The notes: generated from the sequence alone by a model not told the origin. Shown: positions 10,188 to 19,579, numbered from the stretch's first letter. The stretch: 64,000 nucleotides of DNA from Methylotenera oryzisoli (GCA_945872425.1 CAMBZE010000002.1:1-64000); one strand, 5' to 3'. Numbers and translations are program-made.

Positions 10188-11261
10188 TTATAAATCTGCC
10201 CATGCACCACGAAGCATGGCAACGCCGTGCGCACCATGCAATCTGGCGACATGTAAATCATCTATTTGCATACCGCCCAATGCAAACACAGGCAATGAAT
10301 AGTCAGCGATCATCTCTGCGAAACTCTCCCAACCAAGTGGCTTTGCACCTTCATGACTGCGTGTAGCCTGCACCGGCGATAGCATCACGTAATCCAGCCC
10401 CAGTTTGGCGGCCTGCACCAATTCCTCCTGATTGTGACAGGATGCGCCACACAACACGCCTTCAGGTTTGGATTGTAATTGCATCAATTGTGGCGAGGAA
10501 AAATGTACACCGGCAGCATTTAACGCTTGCGCCAAATTCAAATCAGAATTGATAAACACCTTTGCTTTATAAGGTGCAGCTAACTTAATCACATGCTCAG
10601 CGAACAACATTAACGCTTCTGGTGAAAGTTGTTTTTCGCGCACTTGTATCAGCATTAAACCGTTTGCCAATGCAATTTTCAAACGCTCAAAAAACAAATC
10701 CTCGCCTAACTCGCTTAAATTGGTAATCGCATAAATGGGTGACAATCCCAGCCCAGTCAATATCGGTATGTTTGCCGGCAACATCGGGCCAACGTTAACT
10801 TTTTCCGGATTTTGCCAACTAATCGTTTGCCGCTCTAACCCTAACGGCTCGCCATCCCATGCCGTCACAATAAAAAAATTTAGCTTCACTGTTTTTGCGT
10901 GACTCTCCAGTTTTCCGGTTGCATCATATTTCGCTTCATAAGCGTAGGTGCGGGTAAGCCATGGATAATATTGCGTTGCGGTAATGCCCAACTCTTCCTG
11001 CAACTCTCTTTTCAAAGCTTGCGCAAGCGTTTCATTTGCTTCAACCTTGCCCCCAGGAAACTCCCAATAGCCAGCCCAAGGCTTGCCGGTTGGCCGTTCA
11101 CCTAGCAATACCAAGCCATCACCGCGCTGAATAATACCAACAGCGGCTTCGGTAATAGCGCCATCGGCCAGGCGTGCCGCTGTATCAAGCGCATTCAATT
11201 TTGGCAACCCGTTGGAGAAAAGCAATTTATAGACAATACCTTTAAGAGCGATAATCGGCAT
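10188..11261 (-). CDS. Nudix hydrolase fused to a ThiE-like domain
   Basis: A two-domain protein. The N-terminal Nudix (MutT-like) domain covers about residues 20-150, with the Nudix box [23 protein letters not shown]; it probably removes oxidised nucleoside triphosphates. The C-terminal part (about 160-357) resembles thiamine phosphate synthase ([36 protein letters not shown]) and may not have full ThiE activity. This fusion next to argJ is a known proteobacterial arrangement. The track start at 11318 lies deep inside argJ. ATG at 11261 overlaps argJ by 20 bases and is more likely, but no clear ribosome-binding site decides it. Confidence 0.85.
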   Translation of the reverse strand: MPIIALKGIVYKLLFSNGLPKLNALDTAARLADGAITEAAVGIIQRGDGLVLLGERPTGKPWAGYWEFPGGKVEANETLAQALKRELQEELGITATQYYPWLTRTYAYEAKYDATGKLESHAKTVKLNFFIVTAWDGEPLGLERQTISWQNPEKVNVGPMLPANIPILTGLGLSPIYAITNLSELGEDLFFERLKIALANGLMLIQVREKQLSPEALMLFAEHVIKLAAPYKAKVFINSDLNLAQALNAAGVHFSSPQLMQLQSKPEGVLCGASCHNQEELVQAAKLGLDYVMLSPVQATRSHEGAKPLGWESFAEMIADYSLPVFALGGMQIDDLHVARLHGAHGVAMLRGAWADL

Positions 11262-12468
11262 TGATTTTGACGTAGTCATAAGAGAAGTCACAGGTCCAAA
11301 TTGTGATATTTTCATCACCGCGATTCAGCACCACGCGCACCAGAATATCAGACTCTTTCATAATGGCAGCCCCTTGTTCTTCAACGTAGGAAGCCGCTCT
11401 ACCGCCCTTTTCGGCGACCAGCACATCACCTAAATACAGTTGCAGCGCATTCACATCCAAATCATCAATACCCGCATAACCAATCGCCGCTAGAATTCGG
11501 CCTAAATTAGGGTCTGAAGCAAAAAATGCGGTTTTAATGAGGGGCGAATGTGCAATGGCGTAGGCAACTTTACGACACTCCTCTTCATTGTTGCCGCCTT
11601 CTACCGTCACGGTCATAAACTTGGTTGCACCTTCGCCGTCGCGCACAATCGCTTGTGCAAGCTCAATGGCCACGTCGGTTAATGCATCACGCAAGACAAT
11701 GAAATCCGCGCTGTTTTCTGTGATTTCTGCATTACCGGCTTGATTGGTTGCCATCATAATCAAACTATCGTTAGTAGAAGTATCGCCATCTACCGTAATG
11801 CAGTTGAACGATTTATTGACCGCATACTGAATGATGCTCGCCAGCGCAGACTGGCTAACAGCAGCATCGGTAGCCACATAACCCAGCATGGTCGCCATGT
11901 TAGGGTGAATCATGCCAGAGCCTTTGCTAATGCCGGTAATAATGACCTGCTTGCCGCCTAAAACAATGCTGCGTGAAGTGCCTTTGGCAACAATATCCGT
12001 TGTCATAATCGCTTCCGCCGCGTTGAGCCAATTATCTTCCTTCAAATTGTCAATCGCTGCCGGTAAACCAGCAATCACTTTATCCACGGGCAAAGGCTCT
12101 AAAATCACACCGGTAGAAAATGGCAATACTTGATTCGCTTCAAAATTGAGTAAACTCGCCAAAGCATCGCAACTTTGCCGGGCGCGATTCAAACCATCTT
12201 CGCCTGTGCCTGCATTGGCACAACCGGTATTCACTAATAACGCACGAACGCCTGTTTTCTGCGCCAAAAAATCTTTACATAAAGTCACCGGCGCTGCGCA
12301 AAATCGGTTTTTGGTAAACACGCCAGCCACACGACTGCCTTCAACCAACGTCATCACCAACACATCTTTACGATTAGGTTTACGCACATAAGCCTCGGCA
12401 AAACCCAATTGCACACCTTTAACAGGCAATAGCGATGTGGCTTGCGGGGCAGTTAATTTCACCGGCAT
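11242..12468 (-). CDS. argJ: Bifunctional ornithine acetyltransferase / N-acetylglutamate synthase
   Basis: A 408-residue ArgJ that transfers the acetyl group from N-acetylornithine to glutamate in the cyclic arginine pathway, and may also use acetyl-CoA. It is made as a precursor that cleaves itself before the threonine in [10 protein letters not shown]-type motif; here the sequence is [10 protein letters not shown] with Thr193 as predicted nucleophile. [10 protein letters not shown] near residue 236 is also conserved. It follows cysS by 44 bases on the same strand and overlaps the Nudix gene. With an acetyl-recycling ArgJ, the separate ArgA encoded at 39-41 kb would have a priming role. Confidence 0.96.
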   Translation of the reverse strand: MPVKLTAPQATSLLPVKGVQLGFAEAYVRKPNRKDVLVMTLVEGSRVAGVFTKNRFCAAPVTLCKDFLAQKTGVRALLVNTGCANAGTGEDGLNRARQSCDALASLLNFEANQVLPFSTGVILEPLPVDKVIAGLPAAIDNLKEDNWLNAAEAIMTTDIVAKGTSRSIVLGGKQVIITGISKGSGMIHPNMATMLGYVATDAAVSQSALASIIQYAVNKSFNCITVDGDTSTNDSLIMMATNQAGNAEITENSADFIVLRDALTDVAIELAQAIVRDGEGATKFMTVTVEGGNNEEECRKVAYAIAHSPLIKTAFFASDPNLGRILAAIGYAGIDDLDVNALQLYLGDVLVAEKGGRAASYVEEQGAAIMKESDILVRVVLNRGDENITIWTCDFSYDYVKINADYRS

Positions 12469-12512
12469 ATCAATTCCTTACTTGATTCTAATAATATTTA
12501 AACGATAAGCAG

Positions 12513-13901
12513 TTAAGCGCGACGCCAAGTGGTGCCTTGCGGCGTGTCCTCTAGTACGACACCTGCATCCGCCAATTGTTTTCTAATCGCATCGGCTTCA
12601 ACAAAGTTTTTATTTTTCTTGGCGGTTAGGCGCGCCTGAATTAGCCTTTCAACATCCAACGCATCTGAAGCTTCGCCCTGCAAAAAGTCATCCGGCTTAC
12701 GCTGTAACAAACCCAGTACACCCGCCAAGTTTTTAAGCAAGCCAGTTGCTTCTTGCGACTTGGTTTTATTCACTTCATTCGCCAAATCGAACAGCACGGC
12801 CATCGCTTCCGGTGTGTTGAAATCATCATTCATCGCATCTTTAAAACGCGCCGCCTGCGGATGCTGCCAATCAACCATTGAATCGCTGACATGATGCCCA
12901 CGCAAAGCGGTATAAAGGCGAGTAAGTGCTAACTTTGCATCGTCCAAATGCTGGTCGCTATAATTAAGCGGACTGCGATAATGCGCACGAAGAATAAAAA
13001 AGCGCACAACCTCGGCATCATATTTTTCCAGCACGGTACGAATAGTGAAAAAATTGCCTAAAGATTTAGACATTTTTTCATCATCCACACGGACAAATCC
13101 ATTGTGCATCCAGTAATTCACCATCTGACACGATGCGCCATCATGGCCATGCGCGGCTTCGCCGTGTGCAGCTTCGCTCTGGGCAATTTCATTCTCATGA
13201 TGTGGAAACTGCAAATCTTGCCCACCGCCGTGTATATCAAAATGCTCGCCTAGCAATTGCGAACTCATGGCTGAGCATTCAATATGCCAACCTGGGCGGC
13301 CTTTACCCCAAGGTGAATCCCAGCTTGGTTCACCGGGCTTGGCGGCTTTCCATAACACAAAATCCATCGGGTCTTTTTTGAAAGTATCAACTTCCACTCG
13401 CTCACCTGCGCGCAGGTCTTCGAGCGACTTGCCAGATAACTTACCGTAACCTTCAAAATTTTTCACCGCATAAAACACGTCGCCATTGGCTGCCGGATAA
13501 GCGAAACCCTTATCAATTAAAGCGGCAATCATTGTTAACATGCCACTCACAAACTCTGTCGCTTTGGGCTCAACATCAGGGCGTAGCACCCCTAATTTAG
13601 CCGAGTCTTCATCCATTGCATCAATAAAACGTTGGGTTAACTGCGCAATGGTTTCATTATTTTCATTAGCGCGTTTGATGATTTTGTCATCAATATCTGT
13701 AATGTTGCGCACGTAAGTGACCGCATAGCCAGAGGCGCGGAGCCACCGACTCACCATATCAAACACCACCATCACTCGCGCATGACCCAAATGGCAGTAG
13801 TCATACACTGTCATGCCGCAGACGTACATACTGACTTTGCCGGCAACTATCGGCGTAAACGTTTGCTTTTCACGAGCTAAGGTATTGTAAATTTTGAGCA
13901 T
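12513..13901 (-). CDS. cysS: Cysteinyl-tRNA synthetase
   Basis: A 462-residue class I aminoacyl-tRNA synthetase, the normal CysS length. The zinc and HIGH region is [15 protein letters not shown] (about residues 28-42), further zinc ligands are in WHIECSAMS and [11 protein letters not shown], and KMSKS is near residue 275. A short insert rich in Ala, His and Gly ([14 protein letters not shown]) follows the HHENE region. The gene is divergent from ppiA. No clear ribosome-binding site precedes the ATG. Confidence 0.97.
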   Translation of the reverse strand: MLKIYNTLAREKQTFTPIVAGKVSMYVCGMTVYDYCHLGHARVMVVFDMVSRWLRASGYAVTYVRNITDIDDKIIKRANENNETIAQLTQRFIDAMDEDSAKLGVLRPDVEPKATEFVSGMLTMIAALIDKGFAYPAANGDVFYAVKNFEGYGKLSGKSLEDLRAGERVEVDTFKKDPMDFVLWKAAKPGEPSWDSPWGKGRPGWHIECSAMSSQLLGEHFDIHGGGQDLQFPHHENEIAQSEAAHGEAAHGHDGASCQMVNYWMHNGFVRVDDEKMSKSLGNFFTIRTVLEKYDAEVVRFFILRAHYRSPLNYSDQHLDDAKLALTRLYTALRGHHVSDSMVDWQHPQAARFKDAMNDDFNTPEAMAVLFDLANEVNKTKSQEATGLLKNLAGVLGLLQRKPDDFLQGEASDALDVERLIQARLTAKKNKNFVEADAIRKQLADAGVVLEDTPQGTTWRRA

Positions 13902-14200
13902 AATCAGAGGGGAAAATGTTGTTGAAGTATTGGTTTTCGCTGAGTATTGTCTATAGTCGGGTTAAAAATGGGCTGTTTAGCGAAATATATTAGCTTAAAC
14001 CGAAATGAGCTATTGGAGGTTACTTAGGCTATTGATAGAATTACGTTGTATTTTTTCACCTAAAAAGTATATCACATTGAATAATTTTATTGCGGCACCC
14101 ACTCCCTTTATCACAAGGCTTGCATTGGTTGACTCCGCCAGTTCTTACTGTCTTTTGCGCATGCAGACGCGCTTAAAGATATTTCACAATTAAGGAATAT
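13902..14200. other. Divergent intergenic region cysS / ppiA
   Basis: This 299-base gap between divergent genes must hold the promoters of cysS and of ppiA-ppiB-lpxH. I could not pick a convincing -35/-10 pair for either. It holds a 25-codon frame at 13916-13993 with an AGAGGGG-like site upstream, and a 62-codon track ORF at 14005 without one; neither looks like a real gene. Confidence 0.4.
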
Positions 14201-14758
14201 ATGCGCAAACTCTATGCCGCTTTAATACTCACGCTGCTTTGTGGCTCGGCTCTAGCGGCTAATCCACAAGTGATTTTTGAAACTAATCGTGGCAATTTTA
14301 TTGTTGAGTTGTATCCAGACAAAGCCCCTAAAACTGTGGCTAATTTCATGCAATATGTAAATTCAGGCTTTTACAAAGACACTATTTTCCACCGCGTCAT
14401 CAATCGCTTTATGATTCAGGGTGGCGGTTTTACTGCAACCATGACAGAAAAAGACACGCGTGCGCCTATCATCAATGAAGCTGGCAATGGGCTACAAAAT
14501 GAAATTGGAACCCTTGCAATGGCAAGAACCTCAGATCCTAACTCGGCCACCTCGCAATTTTTTATCAATCTCGAAAACAATCAATTCTTAAATTACCAAA
14601 GTCCGGATCCGGACCTGATCGGTTACTGTGTATTTGGACGTGTGCTCAAAGGCATGGATGTCGTTCGTGAAATTGGTGCCAGCCCTACCGGATTTAGCGA
14701 TACCCCTAAAGCGAGTATCGTCATCCATCAAATTAAGCCAAATGACGCACCTTTATAA
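14201..14758 (+). CDS. ppiA: Periplasmic peptidyl-prolyl cis-trans isomerase, cyclophilin type
   Basis: A 185-residue cyclophilin with an N-terminal signal peptide (MRKLYAALILTLLCGSALA, cleavage probably after ALA), so it folds proteins in the periplasm. Cyclophilin motifs are [15 protein letters not shown] (about residues 64-78), LAMARTSDPNSATSQFFINL (near 103-122) and YCVFGRVLKGMDVV. TAAGGA lies just before the ATG. It is followed 58 bases later by a second, unexported cyclophilin, giving one enzyme for each compartment. Confidence 0.95.
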   Translation: MRKLYAALILTLLCGSALAANPQVIFETNRGNFIVELYPDKAPKTVANFMQYVNSGFYKDTIFHRVINRFMIQGGGFTATMTEKDTRAPIINEAGNGLQNEIGTLAMARTSDPNSATSQFFINLENNQFLNYQSPDPDLIGYCVFGRVLKGMDVVREIGASPTGFSDTPKASIVIHQIKPNDAPL

Positions 14759-14816
14759 GGATTGCGGCTTTTACTATAGATTAAATCTTTACAACACTCT
14801 TTATTAAGGAAATTTT

Positions 14817-15308
14817 GTGGTTAAACTTCACACTAACTTTGGCGAAATCACTTTGGAACTTGACGCTGAAAAGGCACCTATTACTGTTGCCAACTTTTTA
14901 CAATACGTTGATAACGGCTTTTATGACGGCACTATTTTTCACCGTGTTATTAGCAACTTCATGATTCAGGGCGGCGGCTTCGACACCGCAATGAAGCAAA
15001 AAACAACCGAAGCTGAAATTAAAAATGAAGCAGACAACGGCTTAAGTAATGACCAATACACCATTGCCATGGCGCGCACCTCAGCGCCACACTCTGCAAG
15101 TAGCCAATTTTTCATCAACGTAGCAAACAATGCATTCTTGAACCATACCGCCCCTACAGGTAGCGGCTGGGGCTACTGCGTGTTTGGCAAGGTCATTGAT
15201 GGCATGGATGTTGTTGATAAAATCAAGCAAGTAGCAACAACCAGCGTCAAAGGCCATCAAGACGTGCCATCAAGCAACGTCATTATTGAGCGTGCGACGC
15301 GCGCCTAA
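14817..15308 (+). CDS. ppiB: Cytoplasmic peptidyl-prolyl cis-trans isomerase, cyclophilin type
   Basis: A 163-residue cyclophilin without signal peptide, close in size to E. coli PpiB (164). It starts with GTG after an AAGGA site. Motifs are [35 protein letters not shown] and [14 protein letters not shown]. It is clearly a paralogue of the upstream ppiA, probably an old duplication. It lies in the conserved ppiA-ppiB-lpxH run. Confidence 0.95.
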   Translation: MVKLHTNFGEITLELDAEKAPITVANFLQYVDNGFYDGTIFHRVISNFMIQGGGFDTAMKQKTTEAEIKNEADNGLSNDQYTIAMARTSAPHSASSQFFINVANNAFLNHTAPTGSGWGYCVFGKVIDGMDVVDKIKQVATTSVKGHQDVPSSNVIIERATRA

Positions 15309-15314
15309 GTCACA

Positions 15315-16103
15315 ATGTGTATATTGGATAAATCAGAATCAGAATCTGGCAGGTCTGATTTATCCAGTCCAAAACTATCTGAAACTTACCTCTTCATCTC
15401 CGATTTGCACTTATGTGCAAGTCGCCCGCATATCACCACCGCTTTTTTAAGTTTTTTACAAAACACCGCGATACAAGCTCATGCGCTTTATATTTTAGGC
15501 GATTTATTTGAATACTGGGCTGGGGATGATGATATTGATGATGCGTTTCACCAGCAAGTGATTGTTGGCTTTCGGGCGCTAGCTGATGCAGGGGTAAAAA
15601 TATATTTAATGCATGGCAACCGTGATTTTCTCATTGCCCAAGGCTTTTGTACCGCAACAAAAATCACGTTCATCAATGACCCCGCTTTAATTGACCTGCA
15701 TGGTAAAAAAACGCTATTAAGCCACGGCGATGACCTATGCACTGACGACATCACGTACCAAACCTTTAGGCGCCAAGTCAGAGACAAAGCCTGGCAGACT
15801 GAGTTTTTAAGCCTACCCTTGCCATCTCGTAAAAAACAAATCGAGGCAATTCGAGCACATAGCGAACAAGCAAAATCACACAAGTCAGCACAAATAATGG
15901 ATGTTAATGCAGACGCTGTTCAGGCATTATTGCAAACCTACCATTACCCTGAATCATTGATCCATGGCCATACGCACAGACCGAACCAACATCAGATACA
16001 ACTTAACGGTCACAGTATAACGCGCTGGGTTTTGGGAGACTGGTACGAACAAGGCAGCTACCTTGTTTGCGATAAGCAAGGCTGCAGGAGTGTGGGCTTG
16101 TAA
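15315..16103 (+). CDS. lpxH: UDP-2,3-diacylglucosamine diphosphatase
   Basis: A 262-residue metallophosphoesterase of lipid A synthesis that hydrolyses UDP-2,3-diacylglucosamine to lipid X at the inner membrane face. Metal-site motifs in order are FISDLHLC (near residue 28), ILGDLFEYW (near 60), HGNRDF (near 100), LSHGDDL (near 135) and IHGHTHRP (near 216). The start at 15315 gives about 20 extra residues (CILDKSESESGRSDLSSP) compared with family members, which usually begin just before the first motif. This stretch is encoded by a 13-bp inverted repeat and the start lacks a good ribosome-binding site, so the start is uncertain. Confidence 0.93.
   Translation: MCILDKSESESGRSDLSSPKLSETYLFISDLHLCASRPHITTAFLSFLQNTAIQAHALYILGDLFEYWAGDDDIDDAFHQQVIVGFRALADAGVKIYLMHGNRDFLIAQGFCTATKITFINDPALIDLHGKKTLLSHGDDLCTDDITYQTFRRQVRDKAWQTEFLSLPLPSRKKQIEAIRAHSEQAKSHKSAQIMDVNADAVQALLQTYHYPESLIHGHTHRPNQHQIQLNGHSITRWVLGDWYEQGSYLVCDKQGCRSVGL
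15325..15366 (+). repeat. 13-bp perfect inverted repeat at the start of lpxH
   Basis: TGGATAAATCAGA (15325-15337) and TCTGATTTATCCA (15354-15366) are exact reverse complements separated by 16 bases. As RNA this is a strong stem at the very start of the lpxH reading frame. Confidence 0.85.
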
Positions 16104-16133
16104 AAAAAGTGCCTCAAATCAGGTGCTTTTTTA
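16102..16133. terminator. Bidirectional terminator between lpxH and tRNA-Arg
   Basis: AAGTGCCT and AGGTGCTT form an 8-pair stem (two G-U pairs) with A-run and T-run flanks, so it can end lpxH transcripts on the plus strand and the tRNA transcript on the minus strand. Confidence 0.75.
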
Positions 16134-16141
16134 TACAGAAT

Positions 16142-16218
16142 TGGCGCGCCCGGCGGGAGTCGAACCCACGACCTTCGGCTTCGGAAACCGACACTCTATC
16201 CAACTGAGCTACGGGCGC
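16142..16218 (-). tRNA. tRNA-Arg (anticodon CCG)
   Basis: The 77-base minus-strand sequence folds as a tRNA. The acceptor stem is GCGCCCG/CGGGCGC, followed by discriminator G and an encoded CCA. The D arm is GCTCAGTTGGATAGAGT, and the anticodon stem TCGGT/GCCGA carries loop TTCCGAA, giving anticodon CCG (reads CGG). The T arm has GTGGG-TTCGACT-CCCGC. A TATAAT-like -10 box (16237-16232, minus strand) lies just upstream. Confidence 0.97.
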
Positions 16219-16254
16219 ATGTGAGGGGTGCATTATAACAAACTGAGGCGTCCT

Positions 16255-16284
16255 TTGCTCCTTAACTTGAAGAGCGGGTATAAT
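16255..16284 (+). promoter_or_regulatory. Predicted promoter of the cytochrome c5 gene
   Basis: TTGCTC (16255-16260) and a perfect TATAAT (16279-16284) are 18 bases apart, about 37 bases before the chosen ATG. This places the transcript start downstream of the upstream ORF-track start and supports the ATG at 16321. Confidence 0.55.
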
Positions 16285-16320
16285 CACCTTTTATCAATTA
16301 TTTTCCGGGAACAAACTGTA

Positions 16321-16803
16321 ATGAGCAACATAGATACTGACGCTAAAGGCTATTCACTAGGACAAATTCTGCTCGCAACTTTTGTGGGGATCGTTGGTTT
16401 CGCTTTGTTTGTGTTGTTGGTGGCCAAAATTTTCGGTGTGACCGATAAGATTGAAGTGGCAGCGCCTACAGCAGCGGTGGCTAAAGTGGAAGAAAACATC
16501 AAGCCGGTGGCGGTGGTTGAGGTGGCGGCAGCAGATACGGGTGCAAAGGTTGAGAAAAGTGGCGAAGAGGTCGTTAAAGCGAGTTGCGCCATGTGTCATG
16601 CGGCAGGATTGATGAATGCGCCTAAGATTGGCGACAAAGCGCAATGGGGGCCTCGTATCGCGCAAGGTTATGAAACGCTGGTTAAACATGCCATTGACGG
16701 CATTCGCACAATGCCTGCTCGTGGCGGCAACTCAGCTTTAAGCGATACTGAAGTTGCTGGTGCAGTAAAATATATGGCAAATGCTGCGGGCGCTGGTTTT
16801 TAA
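16321..16803 (+). CDS. Membrane-anchored cytochrome c5-type protein
   Basis: A 160-residue monohaem cytochrome. A hydrophobic N-terminal segment (about residues 14-38, ILLATFVGIVGFALFVLLVAKIF) is probably an uncleaved anchor, followed by an Ala/Val/Glu-rich linker (41-80). The class I haem domain (81-160) has CAMCH at 89-93 and the likely distal Met at 131 (RTMPARGG), as in cytochrome c5. It probably carries electrons in a periplasmic respiratory chain; partners are not visible here. The track start at 16228 is rejected because the promoter lies inside that extension. A strong terminator follows. Confidence 0.9.
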   Translation: MSNIDTDAKGYSLGQILLATFVGIVGFALFVLLVAKIFGVTDKIEVAAPTAAVAKVEENIKPVAVVEVAAADTGAKVEKSGEEVVKASCAMCHAAGLMNAPKIGDKAQWGPRIAQGYETLVKHAIDGIRTMPARGGNSALSDTEVAGAVKYMANAAGAGF

Positions 16804-16870
16804 TTGAACGGCTGATTTTGGTGACAAGACTGCTTTAATGAATAGTTCAGTTCTGTAGGTTGCCGCCCCT

Positions 16871-16903
16871 AAAAAGCCACTTAAAACATTAAGTGGCTTT
16901 TTT
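16871..16903 (+). terminator. Intrinsic terminator after cytochrome c5
   Basis: A perfect 14-bp stem (AAAAAGCCACTTAA / TTAAGTGGCTTTTT) with the 4-base loop AACA, ending in a T-run. The A-run on the other side makes it able to work in both directions. Confidence 0.92.
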
Positions 16904-16941
16904 GTTTTATTTGAGGATATTTTTTCGATGGTGATTAGCTC

Positions 16942-17772
16942 GTGACTACTTACGCAATAGGGGATATTCAAGGCTGTTATCATGCTTTTCAGGCATTGCT
17001 TTCCCGCATTCAATTTAACGCCAAAACAGACCAACTGTGGCTGGTAGGTGATTTAGTCAATCGCGGCAATGGCTCGCTGGAGGTGTTGCGTTGGTGTTAT
17101 ACGCATCAAAATAGCTTGAAGGTGGTGTTGGGTAACCATGATTTACACACGCTAGTCGTGGCGCATGGCATTGTTGCCGCGCACAGGGGTGATACCTTAG
17201 ACGAGCTATTGGCTGCAGAAGATTGTGACGTTCTGCTTAACTGGTTGCGCCATCAGCGCCTTGCTTATCAGGAAGAAGATTATTTGATGGTGCATGCCGG
17301 GGTGTTGCCGCAATGGACTGCGGAGCAAGCAGTAGGCTACGCGACTGAAGTCGAGGCGGCTTTACGCAACCATGATTATTTGAATTTTTTAACGCACATG
17401 TACGGTAACTTGCCTAATGTTTGGAGCGAATCATTGACTGGCATTGATCGCTTACGTTTGATTACCAATGCTATGACACGGCTGAGAGTATGTACCACGC
17501 AGGGTGAAATGGAGTTTAAATTTAAAGGCGAGCTGCAAGATATACCGATTGGGTATATGCCTTGGTTTGACGTGCCTAATCGTGCTACGCAACGGACACA
17601 AGTGATTTTTGGGCATTGGTCAGCGCTGGGGTTGCAGCAACGTGAAAATCTCTACGCGCTTGATACCGGTTGCTTGTGGGGGGGTAAGCTCACTGCGATG
17701 GATATTCATACCAAAGCAATTACACAGGTGGATTCACATCCACTAGATAACCCCATAAAGCTAAGCCCATGA
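16942..17772 (+). CDS. apaH: Diadenosine tetraphosphatase, symmetrical
   Basis: A 276-residue calcineurin-like phosphoesterase that splits Ap4A into two ADP; ApaH also removes Np4 caps from RNA in E. coli. Metal motifs are IGDIQGCYHAF (about residues 6-16), GDLVNRG (near 38) and GNHDLH (near 66). It starts with GTG; no in-frame ATG exists nearby (an upstream ATG runs into TGA). It is convergent with the acyltransferase downstream, with only 13 bases between stop codons. Confidence 0.95.
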   Translation: MTTYAIGDIQGCYHAFQALLSRIQFNAKTDQLWLVGDLVNRGNGSLEVLRWCYTHQNSLKVVLGNHDLHTLVVAHGIVAAHRGDTLDELLAAEDCDVLLNWLRHQRLAYQEEDYLMVHAGVLPQWTAEQAVGYATEVEAALRNHDYLNFLTHMYGNLPNVWSESLTGIDRLRLITNAMTRLRVCTTQGEMEFKFKGELQDIPIGYMPWFDVPNRATQRTQVIFGHWSALGLQQRENLYALDTGCLWGGKLTAMDIHTKAITQVDSHPLDNPIKLSP

Positions 17773-17785
17773 AGCTAAAAATAGA

Positions 17786-18571
17786 TTACAAAGCCAATTT
17801 ATTACGAATTAAACCTTCAACGTGCAGCGTCAGCTCGCGTCTGTCCATAAGGGCATAGGCTGCCGGAGAGATAGTGTCCAGGAAATGCAATTCAATGACA
17901 GGTTGCTTCTGCAACAAGATCTGTTGCATGGATTCAATCAAGGTGGTTTCCCCTGCATAAGCAACCCCCGTATTGACGCTGCCATCCGCATTGGGATAGC
18001 AAATAGCGACGGGCCAGACAGTGGCGTCAGCCAGAATCGCCGCCTGAATTAAGCTGCTTTTAAACGGCTTGATTTCAGTGCCATCTGTGGTGGTGCCTTC
18101 AGGGAAAAAACATAAATTATCACCAGCCTGCAAGCTTTTTTGGGCAATATCAATCGTGCGCTTGGCATCCTGCCGCTTGTTACGGTCAATAAAAAGTGTA
18201 TTTGCTTTGCTGACCAAGTAACCAAAGATGGGCCAGTTTCTAATTTCTGATTTAGCGATAAATCTTAGCGGAATCAAACTGTTGAGTGCATGAATATCTG
18301 CCCACGAAATGTGGTTAGCCACAAACATGGTTTTTGACAGTGATGCGGTTGCTGCGGGGATATGACCAAAACTGATGACACGCAGATTGAAAGCCACGAG
18401 CAATTGGCGACACCACCATTGAATCAAGCGCGCCTTGAATCGCTGACCAGCAAATGGAAATAGCAGCGCCGAAATGAGCAACCCCGACAGGGTGTGCACA
18501 AAAATGTGGCTCATCCTGAAATAGCGGGTGATGATATTAGTTTGGGGCGTGTGCGTATCGGATACTTGCAA
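17786..18571 (-). CDS. olsA: Lyso-ornithine lipid / 1-acylglycerol-3-phosphate O-acyltransferase
   Basis: A 261-residue PlsC-type acyltransferase. The catalytic HX4D motif is NHISWADI near residue 85 and the substrate motif is FFPEGTTTDG near 156; a hydrophobic segment (about 22-45) anchors it to the membrane. It lies downstream of an OlsB-like acyltransferase, so it most likely adds the second acyl chain to lyso-ornithine lipid (OlsA). A role in phosphatidic acid synthesis is possible, since many OlsA proteins do both. The track start is a TTG with no clear ribosome-binding site. The alternative ATG at 18514 would cut into the conserved N-terminal helix, so the start is uncertain. Confidence 0.82.
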   Translation of the reverse strand: MQVSDTHTPQTNIITRYFRMSHIFVHTLSGLLISALLFPFAGQRFKARLIQWWCRQLLVAFNLRVISFGHIPAATASLSKTMFVANHISWADIHALNSLIPLRFIAKSEIRNWPIFGYLVSKANTLFIDRNKRQDAKRTIDIAQKSLQAGDNLCFFPEGTTTDGTEIKPFKSSLIQAAILADATVWPVAICYPNADGSVNTGVAYAGETTLIESMQQILLQKQPVIELHFLDTISPAAYALMDRRELTLHVEGLIRNKLAL

Positions 18572-18589
18572 GGTATTTTAGTTGAGTTG

Positions 18590-18632
18590 TTGACGGCTGA
18601 CATTTTACATTAGAAGCCAGCCGTCAATGTAA
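18590..18632 (-). repeat. Two overlapping inverted repeats between olsB and olsA
   Basis: TTGACGGCTG (18590-18599) pairs exactly with CAGCCGTCAA (18618-18627). TTACATT (18605-18611) pairs exactly with AATGTAA (18626-18632). The second stem starts in the loop of the first and the two share two bases, so they are alternatives or a compact pseudoknot. There is no T-run, so this is not a simple terminator. Confidence 0.75.
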
Positions 18633-18674
18633 GCTATGGCCATGTATGCGTCATGCGTGAATCTGAAACATTGA

Positions 18675-19448
18675 TTATTTCAAAAAATGTGCTGCATACC
18701 GTGGGTTGATTCTGGATAACGGCAACATCACCAACATATCTGCCGTGTTGAAGTAAGGATCCCATGCCGGTTCGCCGCAAATATAAGCGCCAAGCCGCAA
18801 ATAACCTTTAATTAACGGCGGGCAGGCTACCTGTAGATCATTATGTAATGAGTGAATTGGTAATGGATTACGCGCAAAAACTCGATATTCGAGTGGCGAC
18901 AAATAATCATCTTTTAGCTTTTGATACAAGCTGGCCGCTGCGTGACCGCCATCAGACATGCTGACACTGCCACAGCCTATCATGTATTCATAATTGTGAA
19001 TTTGCATATATTTTGCAAGGCCGGCCCACAGCATGGTGATAGTGCCGCCGTTGCGATAATTCTGGTGCACACAAGCACGGCCTACCTCAACGGTGCGGTC
19101 AAACAAATGTGCTAATCGGCCAAGGTCAAATTCGCCCGCAGAATAGTAGCCCCCAGCTTCGTTCGCTTTTTCTGGACTTAAAATCCGATAAGTGCCTATG
19201 ACTTGATTGGTGCCGCTATCGCGCACAATTAGGTGGTCGCAAAACTGATCAAAGCCATCAATATCCAAACCGCCAGTACCTGAAAGTTGCGCGCCCATTT
19301 CTTCTGCAAATACTTTGTAACGCAGGCGTTGCGCCTCTTCTATCTCGGCCTGTGTGCGTGCAAGGCTTACGTAGAGCCGTCTTTGTGTGGCAAGTTCACG
19401 ACCACTTGTTTTTGTGTTTTCAATTAAAGTAAAATCTTTGCGAACCAT
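18675..19448 (-). CDS. olsB: L-ornithine N-alpha-acyltransferase (OlsB-like, GNAT family)
   Basis: A 257-residue GNAT-fold protein of the OlsB/COG3176 family, often mislabelled hemolysin. OlsB transfers a 3-hydroxyacyl group from acyl carrier protein to ornithine, giving lyso-ornithine lipid. Typical segments are AQRLRYKVFAEEMGA, DQFCDHLIVRD, TVEVGRACVHQNYR and MIGCGSVSMSD. The track start at 19487 is moved to 19448, where ATG has AAGGAGAG 5-8 bases upstream. The O-acyltransferase olsA follows after a 103-base gap holding unusual inverted repeats; the pair suggests phosphorus-free ornithine lipids. Confidence 0.85.
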   Translation of the reverse strand: MVRKDFTLIENTKTSGRELATQRRLYVSLARTQAEIEEAQRLRYKVFAEEMGAQLSGTGGLDIDGFDQFCDHLIVRDSGTNQVIGTYRILSPEKANEAGGYYSAGEFDLGRLAHLFDRTVEVGRACVHQNYRNGGTITMLWAGLAKYMQIHNYEYMIGCGSVSMSDGGHAAASLYQKLKDDYLSPLEYRVFARNPLPIHSLHNDLQVACPPLIKGYLRLGAYICGEPAWDPYFNTADMLVMLPLSRINPRYAAHFLK

Positions 19449-19579
19449 AAAGTCTCTCCTTTTTGTTAGAGAAACTTTAATCAGCAAAAGTTAAAAATTG
19501 ATGACAGAAAAATGACTATTTATTGACAGTTCACGCTGCTGACCATATTTGAGATATGGAAAACAATTGATAAAAAAGG

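Noticed and set aside
10181-10366. Small plus-strand ORF after the copper chaperone
   Set aside because: It is antisense to the ThiE-like domain and has no ribosome-binding site.
13916-13993. 25-codon frame with AGAGGGG-like site upstream in the cysS/ppiA gap
   Set aside because: Too short and without recognisable features; it lies in a region expected to hold two promoters. Conservation would be needed to call it.
14005-14193. 62-codon ORF before ppiA
   Set aside because: No ribosome-binding site, unconvincing composition, and it covers the promoter region of ppiA.
16142-16218. tRNA-Arg as a possible integration (att) site
   Set aside because: No integrase, no partial tRNA repeat and no foreign-looking genes on either side; flanks are ordinary core genes.
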